Positions 1-8,347 of a stretch of 64,000 nt of DNA are shown here, in pieces. The stretch covers positions 1 to 64,000 of the forward strand of contig CAJNBY010000008.1 of assembly GCA_905221125.1 (NCBI GenBank), in the 5' to 3' direction. A model generated the notes under the pieces. That model saw only the letters and a list, made by a program, of their open reading frames with translations, did not search any database and had not been told where the DNA came from. The translations under genes were made by a program, and so were the position numbers. This DNA comes from a bacterium. GTDB lineage: Bacteria; Bacillota; Bacilli; Lactobacillales; Streptococcaceae. Position 1 is the stretch's first letter. The number at the start of each line of letters is the position of its first letter.

Positions 1-2122
1 CTTAACGTAAGTAATTGTACGTGTTACTTCTTTTTTAAGATCAGATTCTTTTAGTCCTTCTGCTGGCCATTTTGGTATTGTTGGGTCAACAGGTTTATCT
101 GGCTCTACTGGTACATTTGGATCCACCGGTGTATTTGGTGTCGGTGGTTCTGTTACTTCTACCACTTTTTCATGTACTTTCAAGTTGAATACTTGTGTTG
201 GATCTCCATCTGTTGGATCTTTTTCTTTATCGAATTTTTGATCTTTCAACAAGTCTTTATTTTCAACTACATATCCACGTTTTTCTAAGTCTGCAATCTT
301 AGCTGTTACTGAATCAGTTGGAATTGCTGAATCTGTTGTTCCGTTATCAATACTTACTTTCTCAGCTGGTATTTCTACCTCTTTTCCTGTTGTTGTATTG
401 AATACTTTCACTACAGCTTTTTGCGGATCTGCCACATACGTAATATCTGTGTTTGTTCCAGGTGTTGTTGGTACCGCTGGTGGAATGTATCCTTGTGTTG
501 GATCATTTGGTACTTTTGGTACTAACGGTGTTCCTCCTACACTTGGTGTATATCCTGGTACATATGGAATTACTGGTACATTTGGATCCGTTGGTTCTCC
601 AGGCTTAGTTGGATCTGTTGGATGGTTTGGATACGGAATTGGAGTTGGTGTTTCTCCTCCTGGTTTATTCGGTATCCAACTTCCTAGTTTAGTATAAACT
701 ACTTTTTGATCTAATCCTGTCGAATTTTCATTTGTTTCCACTTTATCTACTGAAGCTTTGTCTGCTACATAACCTGTTAATGTAGGTGTGTCTACTTTTG
801 CTAATTCTTTATCCGCACTTTCCCAATTTCCGTATGTGATTTTTCCTGTAACTACATTATAGCTTGCTTTTCTAGTGAAATGAGCTGTTTGTGTTACTGG
901 GTCTTTTCCACTTGGCTCTTCTTTTCCATCTGCAGTTTCTTTCTTAACGTAAGTAATTGTACGTGTTACTTCTTTTTTAAGATCAGATTCTTTTAGTCCT
1001 TCTGCTGGCCATTTTGGTATTGTTGGGTCAACAGGTTTATCTGGCTCTACTGGTACATTTGGATCCACCGGTGTATTTGGTGTTGGTGGTTCTGTTACTT
1101 CTACCACTTTTTCATGTACTTTCAACGTAAATGTTTGTGTCGGATCTTCTCCATCTGTGTCCTTATCTTTGTCAAATGGATTTTTACCGATTGCTGTTAG
1201 TACATCTTGCTTATTATCAACTATATATCCACGTTTTTCTAAGTCTGCTATCTTAGCTGTTACTGAGTTAGTTGGAATTTCTTCTCCAGTTTTACCATTG
1301 ATATTTACATAATCATCTGTTAATGGTGTTTCTGTTTTCTTATCACCCTCACCTTTAACATTAACTACTTTCACCAATGCTTTTTGCGGATCTGCCACGT
1401 ACGTGATTGGTGTATCCTTACCTGGTTTTGTTGGTATTTCTGGAACCTTGTATCCTTTTTTAGGATCTTTAGGATCTACCGGTTTTAATGGTACTAGCGG
1501 ATTTGTCTCAGGATCCACTGGTTTTGTTGGATCTGTTGGTATACCCGGTGTGTATCCTGGTTCGTATGGAATTACCGGTAATTCTGGAGTTTTTGGTTTT
1601 TCAGGAGTTCCTGGTGTTTCACCACCTGGGGTCTCATTTCCGCCCGGATTTTCCGGTGTTTTTGGATAATCTGGATATTTTGGTTTTGTTGCATCGTCTG
1701 GATCATTTGGATATGGGATTGGTGTTGGAGTTTTTCCTGGTATCTTCGGTACCCATGATCCTATCTTAGTGTATACAACTTCTTTAGTCATATTCGTTAC
1801 TTCGCCATTTTCATTTGGCGCTGCTGGTGCATCTGTAACTTCCTTAATATCTGCTACGTATCCATTTAATACTGGAGTTGAAACAGTTGCAAAACTTGTA
1901 GCTGTATGTGTATCATCTGCAGTTGGTGTCCAATTACCATAAGTAACTGTTTTGCTAACTAAGTTATATGTTGCAGTACGTTTGTATAATACTTTGTCTA
2001 CCTTTGTAGGTTTTGCATCTGCAATTTTTTCCCCGTCTGCAGTTTCTTTTTTAAAGTAATTAATTGTTCTTGTTACTTCTTTTTCTAAGTCAGATTTTGC
2101 TAATCCAGTTGCTGGCCATTTT
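1..2122 (-). repeat. Long tandem repeats inside the adhesin gene
   Basis: The unit beginning KWPA.GL..SDL.KEVTRTI starts near 2122, 1014 and 72 on the minus strand, giving periods of about 1.1 kb (longer Pro-rich linker) and 942 bp; the third copy runs off the window. Bases 1-183 match 943-1125 with a single mismatch near 141, while the first copy is clearly more diverged. Confidence 0.9.
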
Positions 2123-5100
2123 GGTCCGTCTGGAACATTAGGGTCAATTGGTGTATCTGGAGTTGGTGGTGTTGTTACTGTTTCCACTTTTTCTCTTACA
2201 ATTACATTATACACCTGACTTGGATCTTGTCCGTCAGTATCAGTCACAGAATCAATTGTTTTATCTCCATTAGTAAATGTATCACTTACAATCTCATACC
2301 CTGCTTTTTTAAGTTCTGTGATTTTAGCATTAACTGAATCACCTGAAAAATCTGTTCCTACATCACCTTCAAGACTAATATCTGGATATCCGTTTAATGC
2401 TTCAGTTGTAGTTTCAGATACTTGTTTTTTGAAGTGAACGACACCTTTACCTGTAGTTCTTTCTTCATATACAAATGTGATTACTGTATTTTTCTTTGTG
2501 ATACTTCCATTTGGCGCATCAGATGAAGTTTCCAATCCTCCACCAACTGATCTTAAAGCATAATTTTTTCCATTAGTTGCTTTAAAAGATGAAACTTTTT
2601 TTGAATTCACATCATAGTCTGTACCAATCAGTACATCTTTTCTTACCAAATAGCCATTATCCGTTTTTTCTCCAGCTTTTTTAGCATCTGCATCAGTGAT
2701 TGGTAAATTATTTCCATCAGTATCAACATAACGAACAGTAACATCTCCTGACATAGCTGATCTTAGTTCAGAAGTTTTCTTGCTCTTTTCAATCTCTTCT
2801 TTTATTTTTTTCTCTTGCTCTTCAGTAATCTTACCTTGTTCTTTTAATTTAGTAATGATACGTCTTGCGACATCCTTCGATGGTTCAACGGTATCTTGAA
2901 TTACTGAGAAATCGGCTAGGATAGGTAAGTTGTATTGGAGTCTTGGACTTTGCATATTAACACCAACACGTTTTTCATTTTCAGCAAACACTTGCACTTT
3001 ATAGGATACAACGTCTTTGCCTAGTGGAATATCTCCTGTTGAGAAGTAGCCACCTTTACCTAGTTTTTCCTTATCGCCATCAATTGCTTTTGTAATTTCT
3101 TCTGATAATTTTTCATCAGAAATAACCCCATCACGCGAAACATTATATTTTTCAACAAAGTGGTTAGTGAATTTTTTCAAACCATCTTGTGCCTCCAAAG
3201 CGAGTGCATTGGTTCGTATTTTATTATACTCATCTTCCGTTAATTCGCTTTTGTCAGGTTGTCTGGTAGCGTACATGTTTGAACCAAGGATTTTTGCTTC
3301 TTTACCGTTTCTGGCTTCCATGTAAGTATAAGCATTTGTGGACCCAATGGCTGATTTTAAGGCAGATATTTCTTGCTTAAGTTTAGTTTTTTGAGTTTCA
3401 TCCGTAGTCGTCTCTAACAGAGCTTCTTTTTCCGTTAGCTTAGCCTTAAGTTCTGCACGATGTTCTGTTACTTTAACTGGATCTGTTTCGAGTTCTAATT
3501 GGTCTGTATCTCCATGATAGATAATTTTTTGTGCAGTCGGTAGTATGAAGTCTAACAATTTATAAACACGATCTGGGTCTTTGGACTTATTTAAATTTGT
3601 ATTGTCTGGATATGTTTCACTGGTAGTCAACCATGTTGGAGAGTTTTTTTGAACCTCCTTATCCTTCACTAGCTTTAATAAACCATTTAATTCATTTCCA
3701 TATTTAGTAAACGATTCTTTAAAATTAGTCTCCTTTTTGAAATTTTTTTCATTCAATTTATCCTTATCTACCGGCAACTCAACTATCGCTTCTCCGTTTT
3801 TAGCAAGTTCTTTTTCGATATCGCTTTTTATTTCATTTAATTTATCTCTATCTATTTTACCTCGCCCATATTTTTCCTTATATCGTTCAGTTGCAAGAGT
3901 GTGAACTTTATTATTGTACTCTGTTTTCAATAAGTCTTTAATCTTTTTATTAACCGCCGTTAAATTCACACCTTGAGCATAGCGTTCTTCGTTCTCTACT
4001 ACTCCGTCAATACGGTTGATAGTGTGGTCATAGACAGTTTCTTCAGAGTTATCCTTTTTAATCGCTTTAACAACGATACGATAAGTTCCTTTTGACCCTG
4101 CAAAGTCTGAGATATACCCTGTTACAAATTCAATTTTCAAACGACTTCCATATTTCGTTGAAAAGGCTTTAAAAGTTTTTTCAATTCCATTGAACCCCTC
4201 AACATTTGGAGCGTGTTGGAGAATATCTTCCCTTTCTTTGACAGGTAATTTAGCAAGCTCAGCTTTATTTTCATCACTATTTGCTGTCACTATATCAAAC
4301 GGAGAGCCATCTTGGGCTTTATCATTTTTATTGGCGATAGTACGTCCTTTGGCAAGCATCAACATGTATTTGAAGCGACGGTCTAAGGCTTGCTCGTGTA
4401 CGTAGATTTGGTCAAGAGCGTTAGATCCAAGCATTCCACCTTCTTGACGATGGCCATCTTTGTCAGTGTACCAACCAGTGAAATAGCCTTGTTCATTTTT
4501 CATCCCAATGGCGAACTTACCAGTTTCACCATCTTTTTTCATAATGGCTGTCCATCCACCGAAGCTACTGATTTCTCTAATTTCACCTGGTTGAAGTTTT
4601 ACACCACTTGGGTCAGTAGTGACGTTTCCGTTTTTATCAAATCGAAGTTCGTCTCCTAGTGTATCCATGTTTCTCAAGTAGGAACGCTCATTATTTTGGA
4701 AGTCATCGGGCATATTTTGGATAATCTTCCACATTTCTTCAACTGTTGCAGTATGATCAGGATCATCGAAACTCAAGTGAGCACTCGGATCATGTGCTCC
4801 ATGGTCATCTCCTTTTGGTATATGTACCCCAGGTTGATCTGGTTTTACAGTAGCTCCCTTACGCTCGGTTACAGTAGAATCTAATGCTCCGTTATTTCCA
4901 GTTGAAGTTTCTCCAGTAGAAGTATTAGAAGTTCCGCTGGCAGGAGCATCTCCCACGTCTCTTTTTGAACGGCGACTTCTAGTAGAAGTTGTATCCCCTG
5001 TTGGTTGCGCTGCATTAAGAGTTTCATTATTTTCTACTGGTTTCGTATTATTAGTTGCTAAAGATTCATTATTTTCTTTCTCTTTAGGTGTTGTTGACTC

Positions 5101-5355
5101 TGTTGATTTTCCAGAAACACCTGGATTTTGAGCAGCATCCGCCCCATAGTTAGGGGAAGTCAGACCGTTAGGTTGGCTCGTCTCCGGTTCTGAAGGCGAA
5201 CTAGAGTGACTTGCACCTCCATCAGTAGTAGTATTCGTTTCCGCGTGTACCACACCTGCCCCCATGGCAAGGTAAAAAGCACCAATGACGACACTAGCTG
5301 CACCGACACTTACTTTTCGAATACTATATTTTAGTTGTTTATCAAATTTACCCAT
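1..5355 (-). CDS. YSIRK-signal surface adhesin with MucBP-type repeats (C-terminus outside window)
   Basis: The frame is open from ATG at 5355 to the left edge (1785 codons seen), so the C-terminus, where an LPXTG anchor would be expected, is missing. The N-terminus has a YSIRK signal (KYSIRKVSVGAASVVIGAF) followed by a hydrophobic stretch and a low-complexity Ser/Thr/Glu/Pro region. A charged, mostly helical domain with no recognised family spans roughly residues 150-860. MucBP-like modules (VTVRYVDTDG near residue 870) and at least three long repeats follow, containing KEVTRTITY, VVYTKLGSW, TPIPYPN and ITYVADPQKA and separated by Pro-rich linkers. The family anchors to peptidoglycan and binds mucin or other glycans. 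AGGAG lies 6 nt before the ATG. It is a stand-alone gene. Membership of the MucBP/Mub_B2 adhesins is inferred from motifs; the ligand is unknown. Confidence 0.85.
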   Translation of the reverse strand, partial: MGKFDKQLKYSIRKVSVGAASVVIGAFYLAMGAGVVHAETNTTTDGGASHSSSPSEPETSQPNGLTSPNYGADAAQNPGVSGKSTESTTPKEKENNESLATNNTKPVENNETLNAAQPTGDTTSTRSRRSKRDVGDAPASGTSNTSTGETSTGNNGALDSTVTERKGATVKPDQPGVHIPKGDDHGAHDPSAHLSFDDPDHTATVEEMWKIIQNMPDDFQNNERSYLRNMDTLGDELRFDKNGNVTTDPSGVKLQPGEIREISSFGGWTAIMKKDGETGKFAIGMKNEQGYFTGWYTDKDGHRQEGGMLGSNALDQIYVHEQALDRRFKYMLMLAKGRTIANKNDKAQDGSPFDIVTANSDENKAELAKLPVKEREDILQHAPNVEGFNGIEKTFKAFSTKYGSRLKIEFVTGYISDFAGSKGTYRIVVKAIKKDNSEETVYDHTINRIDGVVENEERYAQGVNLTAVNKKIKDLLKTEYNNKVHTLATERYKEKYGRGKIDRDKLNEIKSDIEKELAKNGEAIVELPVDKDKLNEKNFKKETNFKESFTKYGNELNGLLKLVKDKEVQKNSPTWLTTSETYPDNTNLNKSKDPDRVYKLLDFILPTAQKIIYHGDTDQLELETDPVKVTEHRAELKAKLTEKEALLETTTDETQKTKLKQEISALKSAIGSTNAYTYMEARNGKEAKILGSNMYATRQPDKSELTEDEYNKIRTNALALEAQDGLKKFTNHFVEKYNVSRDGVISDEKLSEEITKAIDGDKEKLGKGGYFSTGDIPLGKDVVSYKVQVFAENEKRVGVNMQSPRLQYNLPILADFSVIQDTVEPSKDVARRIITKLKEQGKITEEQEKKIKEEIEKSKKTSELRSAMSGDVTVRYVDTDGNNLPITDADAKKAGEKTDNGYLVRKDVLIGTDYDVNSKKVSSFKATNGKNYALRSVGGGLETSSDAPNGSITKKNTVITFVYEERTTGKGVVHFKKQVSETTTEALNGYPDISLEGDVGTDFSGDSVNAKITELKKAGYEIVSDTFTNGDKTIDSVTDTDGQDPSQVYNVIVREKVETVTTPPTPDTPIDPNVPDGPKWPATGLAKSDLEKEVTRTINYFKKETADGEKIADAKPTKVDKVLYKRTATYNLVSKTVTYGNWTPTADDTHTATSFATVSTPVLNGYVADIKEVTDAPAAPNENGEVTNMTKEVVYTKIGSWVPKIPGKTPTPIPYPNDPDDATKPKYPDYPKTPENPGGNETPGGETPGTPEKPKTPELPVIPYEPGYTPGIPTDPTKPVDPETNPLVPLKPVDPKDPKKGYKVPEIPTKPGKDTPITYVADPQKALVKVVNVKGEGDKKTETPLTDDYVNINGKTGEEIPTNSVTAKIADLEKRGYIVDNKQDVLTAIGKNPFDKDKDTDGEDPTQTFTLKVHEKVVEVTEPPTPNTPVDPNVPVEPDKPVDPTIPKWPAEGLKESDLKKEVTRTITYVKKETADGKEEPSGKDPVTQTAHFTRKASYNVVTGKITYGNWESADKELAKVDTPTLTGYVADKASVDKVETNENSTGLDQKVVYTKLGSWIPNKPGGETPTPIPYPNHPTDPTKPGEPTDPNVPVIPYVPGYTPSVGGTPLVPKVPNDPTQGYIPPAVPTTPGTNTDITYVADPQKAVVKVFNTTTGKEVEIPAEKVSIDNGTTDSAIPTDSVTAKIADLEKRGYVVENKDLLKDQKFDKEKDPTDGDPTQVFNLKVHEKVVEVTEPPTPNTPVDPNVPVEPDKPVDPTIPKWPAEGLKESDLKKEVTRTITYVK

Positions 5356-5370
5356 TTTAGACTCCTGTCG

Positions 5371-5393
5371 TATATATATATATATATATATAT
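5371..5393. repeat. (TA)n simple-sequence tract in the adhesin leader
   Basis: An uninterrupted 23-base TA dinucleotide tract lies between the leader inverted repeat and the ribosome-binding site of the adhesin gene. Slipped-strand changes here would alter leader length but not the reading frame. Confidence 0.9.
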
Positions 5394-5394
5394 T

Positions 5395-5424
5395 GTTATA
5401 CTATCCCCTACATGATAGTATAAC
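5395..5424 (-). promoter_or_regulatory. Perfect 11-bp inverted repeat at the start of the adhesin transcript
   Basis: GTTATACTATC at 5395-5405 and GATAGTATAAC at 5414-5424 are exact inverted repeats around an 8-base spacer. They begin about 7 nt after the predicted transcription start, so they could be a 5' mRNA hairpin or the operator of a dimeric repressor. No U-run follows, so it is not a terminator. Confidence 0.65.
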
Positions 5425-5437
5425 ATCTCATCTAAAT

Positions 5438-5466
5438 ATTATACATCAAACAACTATAAATTTCAA
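5438..5466 (-). promoter_or_regulatory. Promoter of the adhesin gene
   Basis: On the minus strand TTGAAA (5466-5461) and TATAAT (5443-5438) are separated by 17 bases. Transcription would start near 5431, giving a leader of about 75 nt that holds the inverted repeat and the TA tract. Confidence 0.75.
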
Positions 5467-5483
5467 TTTTTTTGATTGTTGAT

Positions 5484-5760
5484 TGAAATGGAAAATTAGC
5501 GGGGAAAATTAGCAGATAGACGACTCTTTTTACCAAAACCAAAGGTAGGCTAGGAATCCCTCATCAGTAGACCAACAGCACAGATGAAGCCCCATCAGCC
5601 TTGCCCTGTCGTGTGCATCTGATGGACTTGCTTCCTCCTATCAGCAAGCTCAGTCCTGCGCTTTGAGACCTTCCCAGCTTGCTTTAGGATTTCCATTAAC
5701 TTTATACACTTATTTCTTTAAAAATGAAACAATTTGGGATTTTTTCTACCCTTTTTCTTC
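5484..5760. other. Intergenic stretch without recognised content
   Basis: Between the adhesin promoter and the upstream region of the first rpn gene I see no convincing reading frame, RNA or mobile element. A weak 7-base inverted pair (CCATCAG / CTGATGG, about 5591-5625) was noted but is too short to interpret. Confidence 0.5.
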
Positions 5761-5816
5761 TTTTTCCGAATAAATAGATAGAAACATCAAATTTAGTAAA
5801 ACTAGATTAAAAAATG

Positions 5817-5825
5817 TGCTATAAT
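5817..5825 (+). promoter_or_regulatory. Extended -10 promoter of rpn copy 1
   Basis: TGC followed directly by TATAAT (5820-5825) forms an extended -10; no good -35 is present at 17 bases. The surrounding sequence is repeated before the second rpn gene. Confidence 0.6.
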
Positions 5826-5840
5826 GAAAGGAGAGCAAAT

Positions 5841-6800
5841 ATGACTGTACGTCATCCGGGCATCAGCCCAACTAACGATTTAGTTGCTAAGAAAATCTTT
5901 AGCAATCCAGAAATCACTTGTCAATTTATCCGCGATATGCTGGACTTGCCAGCTAAAAATGTGACCATTTTGGAGGGGAGCAATATTCACGTTTTGCCTT
6001 CTACGCCTTACTTGGCTCAGGATTTCTATACAAGTATAGACGTCTTGGCGGAGTTGGACAATGGAACTCAAGTTATTATCGAAATACAGGTACATCATCA
6101 GAATTTTTTCATCAATCGCCTGTGGGCTTATTTGTGCAGTCAGATCAATCAAAACCTAGAAAAAATTCGCCAGCGAGAAGGTGATACCCACCAGAGTTAC
6201 AAGCATATCGCACCTGTTTACGCAATAGCTATTGTGGATAGCAATTATTTCTCAGATGATTTGGCTTTTCACAGTTTTAGTATGCGCGAGGACACGACAG
6301 GTGAGGTCTTAACCATCACAAATAACGGTCAAGAAAACCACCTAGTCAAGATGGCATTCTTGGAACTAAAAAAATATAGAGAAACCAGCAAAGACAAGGT
6401 TCGCAAGCCATGGTTGGAGTTTTTTGGAAACAAGCCCTTTACTCAACAACCCGAGCGAGCCATCAGCCAGGCAGACCAACTGCTAGACTACAAGAGCTGG
6501 TCCGAGGAGGACATAAAAATGTTTAGTGAACAACGCAGGCGTGAGGAACAAGCATTGTTAGCGCATGACTATGCCTTGGAACAAGCTGAGGAAAAGGGCT
6601 TAGAGCGTGGTCTTGCACAGGGATTAGAGCGAGGTCTTGAACGAGGTCGTGCAGAGGGGATTGAACAGGGACTTGAACGAGGAAAACTCTTTGCTTTCTT
6701 GGACATGGTTCGCCAACATGCTCTAACTTCCGAATTCGCGAGTGAACAATTGGGTATGTCAGTAGCGGAGTTTGAAGCGCTGTTGGAAGAATATAAGTGA
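5841..6800 (+). CDS. Rpn family recombination-promoting nuclease / PD-(D/E)XK transposase-like protein, copy 1
   Basis: This 319-residue protein belongs to the Rpn/PDDEXK_2 family, DNA endonucleases related to YhgA-like transposase proteins. The N-terminal core shows the PD-(D/E)XK pattern: Asp in SIDVLAELDNG followed by EIQ in VIIEIQVHHQN. The C-terminal tail is low complexity, rich in Glu-Arg-Gly (GLERGLAQ, GLERGRAEGIEQ), and ends in VAEFEALLEEYK. I start at ATG 5841 (MTVRHPGIS), which has GGAG 7 nt upstream and matches the start of the neighbouring paralogue; an in-frame ATG at 5814 lies before the -10 region ends and is unlikely. It is a tandem paralogue of the gene at 6993 with near-identical cores, which differ mainly in tail-repeat number. 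Confidence 0.85.
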   Translation: MTVRHPGISPTNDLVAKKIFSNPEITCQFIRDMLDLPAKNVTILEGSNIHVLPSTPYLAQDFYTSIDVLAELDNGTQVIIEIQVHHQNFFINRLWAYLCSQINQNLEKIRQREGDTHQSYKHIAPVYAIAIVDSNYFSDDLAFHSFSMREDTTGEVLTITNNGQENHLVKMAFLELKKYRETSKDKVRKPWLEFFGNKPFTQQPERAISQADQLLDYKSWSEEDIKMFSEQRRREEQALLAHDYALEQAEEKGLERGLAQGLERGLERGRAEGIEQGLERGKLFAFLDMVRQHALTSEFASEQLGMSVAEFEALLEEYK

Positions 6801-6835
6801 GAAATCTGTAAATATTACATGAGACAAAAACAACT

Positions 6836-6886
6836 AAAAAGGATAGCTAAATTTCTTGATGTAAAAGAGATTGGCTATCTTTTTTG
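6836..6886 (+). terminator. Rho-independent terminator after rpn copy 1
   Basis: A long, nearly continuous hairpin pairs AAAAAGGATAGC (from 6836) with GCTATCTTTTTT, with inner AATTTCTT/AAGAGATT pairing and a U-rich 3' arm. It separates the two rpn copies into independent transcripts. Confidence 0.75.
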
Positions 6887-6968
6887 TTAGGAAAGTTAGA
6901 ACTTTCTCCTTTCTTTTCCGAATAAATAGATAGAACCATCAAATCTATCAAAATTAGATTTAAAAATA

Positions 6969-6977
6969 TGGTATAAT
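6969..6977 (+). promoter_or_regulatory. Extended -10 promoter of rpn copy 2
   Basis: TGG plus TATAAT (6972-6977) sits in sequence matching the region upstream of copy 1 (shared CCGAATAAATAGATAGAA block). The promoter was therefore duplicated together with the gene. Confidence 0.6.
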
Positions 6978-6992
6978 AGAAGGAGGAAAAGG

Positions 6993-7988
6993 ATGACTTT
7001 AAGACATCCGGGCATTAGCCCAACTAACGACTTGGTTGCTAAAAAAATCTTTAGCAATCCAGAAATCACTTGTCAATTTATCCGCGATATGCTGGACTTA
7101 CCTGCAAAAAATGTAACGATTTTGGAGGGGAGCAATATTCACGTTTTGCCTTCTACGCCTTACTTGGCTCAGGATTTCTATACTAGCATAGATGTCTTGG
7201 CGGAGTTGGACAATGGAACTCAAGTTATCATTGAGATTCAGGTGCATCATCAGAATTTTTTCATCAATCGTTTGTGGGCTTATCTATGCAGTCAGGTCAA
7301 TCAGAATCTTGAAAAAATTCGCCAACGTGAAGGTGATACTCATCAGAGTTACAAGCATATTGCACCAGTATACGCTATCGCTATCGTGGATAGCAACTAC
7401 TTCTCGGACGACTTGGCTTTTCACAGTTTTAGTATGCGCGAGGATTCGACAGATGAGGTTTTAACAATTACAAACAATGGACAAGAAAACCATCTAGTCA
7501 AGATGGCGTTCTTGGAACTAAAAAAATATAGAGAAACCAGCAAAGACGAGGTTCGTAAGCCATGGTTGGAGTTTTTCGGGAATAAACCCTTTACCCAGCA
7601 ACCTGAGCGAGCCATCAGCCAGGCAGACCAACTGCTAGACTATAAGAGCTGGTCCGAGGAGGACAGGAAAATGTTTAGTGAACAGCGCAGACGCGAAGAA
7701 CAAGCCTTGTTAGCACAGGACTATGCCTTGGAACAAGCTGAGGAGAAAGGAATCGAAAAAGGCTTAGAACAGGGGCTAGAGCGTGGTCGAGCAGAGGGGA
7801 TTGAACAGGGACTTGAACGTGGTCGTGCTGAGGGAATTGAACAAGGACTGGAGCGTGGTCGAGCAGAGGGTATCGAAGAGGGATTAAAAGTAGGTTTAGT
7901 AAATTTAGTCCGTCAAGGTCTTCTAACACCTGAGGTTGCAAGTCAGCAATTAGGCATGACCGTTGCTGAGTTTGAGGAGTTGTTGTAA
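6993..7988 (+). CDS. Rpn family recombination-promoting nuclease / PD-(D/E)XK transposase-like protein, copy 2
   Basis: This 331-residue paralogue of the preceding gene shares most of the first 240 residues, including the DVLAELDNG...EIQ catalytic pattern. The tail holds three consecutive copies of the 12-residue unit GLERGRAEGIEQ where copy 1 has one, then VNLVRQGLLTPEVASQQLG. AAGGAGG lies upstream of ATG 6993. Rpn proteins are known as DNA nucleases that promote RecA-independent recombination, and some act against phage. The promoter and coding region are repeated as a unit of about 1.15 kb. A scrap of a third copy follows at once, so this is a small expanding and decaying array. Confidence 0.85.
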   Translation: MTLRHPGISPTNDLVAKKIFSNPEITCQFIRDMLDLPAKNVTILEGSNIHVLPSTPYLAQDFYTSIDVLAELDNGTQVIIEIQVHHQNFFINRLWAYLCSQVNQNLEKIRQREGDTHQSYKHIAPVYAIAIVDSNYFSDDLAFHSFSMREDSTDEVLTITNNGQENHLVKMAFLELKKYRETSKDEVRKPWLEFFGNKPFTQQPERAISQADQLLDYKSWSEEDRKMFSEQRRREEQALLAQDYALEQAEEKGIEKGLEQGLERGRAEGIEQGLERGRAEGIEQGLERGRAEGIEEGLKVGLVNLVRQGLLTPEVASQQLGMTVAEFEELL

Positions 7989-7997
7989 TACCAGCAC

Positions 7998-8068
7998 TAA
8001 CGGTCAGAAAAACCATCTAGTCAAGATGGCCTTCTTAGAGCTAAAAAATATATAAAGTTAAACAGCAA
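7998..8068 (+). pseudogene. Remnant of a third rpn copy
   Basis: About 70 bases immediately after copy 2 match the internal stretch encoding NNGQENHLVKMAFLELKKYRETSK, here NGQKNHLVKMAFLELKN followed by a stop. Only this internal piece survives, without start, core motif or tail, so it is a deletion remnant of a further rpn copy. Confidence 0.75.
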
Positions 8069-8237
8069 ACTAAACATCTCGCCACAAGACTGGGAAAAAT
8101 CTTTTAAATTAAAAACCTCATATAATTAGGTATTGAAGAACCTTGATAATATGCGGTTTATTGTGGAGAGATTTACTTCATTTTCTCCTGAAATTGAGTT
8201 TTTCCCCACACCAACTTCATACACACAGCAAAGTTAA
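8069..8237. other. Non-coding stretch between rpn remnant and BOX remnant
   Basis: No reading frame with start and ribosome-binding site is supported on either strand and no RNA or repeat is recognised. Together with the flanking remnants it looks like decayed repeat-rich DNA. Confidence 0.4.
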
Positions 8238-8276
8238 GCTGACCTGGTTTGTCGAAAAGATTTTAGAGGAGTATAA
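8238..8276 (+). repeat. Degenerate end of a BOX element
   Basis: GCTGACCTGGTTTG, a 3-base insertion, then AAAGATTTTAGAGGAGTATAA matches the outer end of the BOX at 56898-57140 (GCTGACGTGGTTTG, AGAGATTTTCGAAGAGTAT) with a few substitutions. The rest of the element is not seen. Confidence 0.5.
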
Positions 8277-8279
8277 GCA

Positions 8280-8308
8280 TTTACTAAAACTAAAAAAAAT
8301 GATATAAT
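8280..8308 (+). promoter_or_regulatory. Promoter of pgm
   Basis: TTTACT (8280-8285) and TATAAT (8303-8308) are spaced by 17 bases, about 40 nt upstream of the pgm start. Confidence 0.65.
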
Positions 8309-8347
8309 GAAGCCGATTAAATGTTTTAAAAATAAAGGAGAATTTTA

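Noticed and set aside
398-1769. Gly/Val/Pro-rich open frames on the plus strand
   Set aside because: They are mirror images of the Pro/Thr/Asp-rich repeats of the adhesin on the other strand; no ribosome-binding sites or promoters.
5484-5760. Short frames and weak inverted repeats upstream of the rpn genes
   Set aside because: No start with ribosome-binding site, no similarity recognised, and the inverted pairs are only 7 bases.
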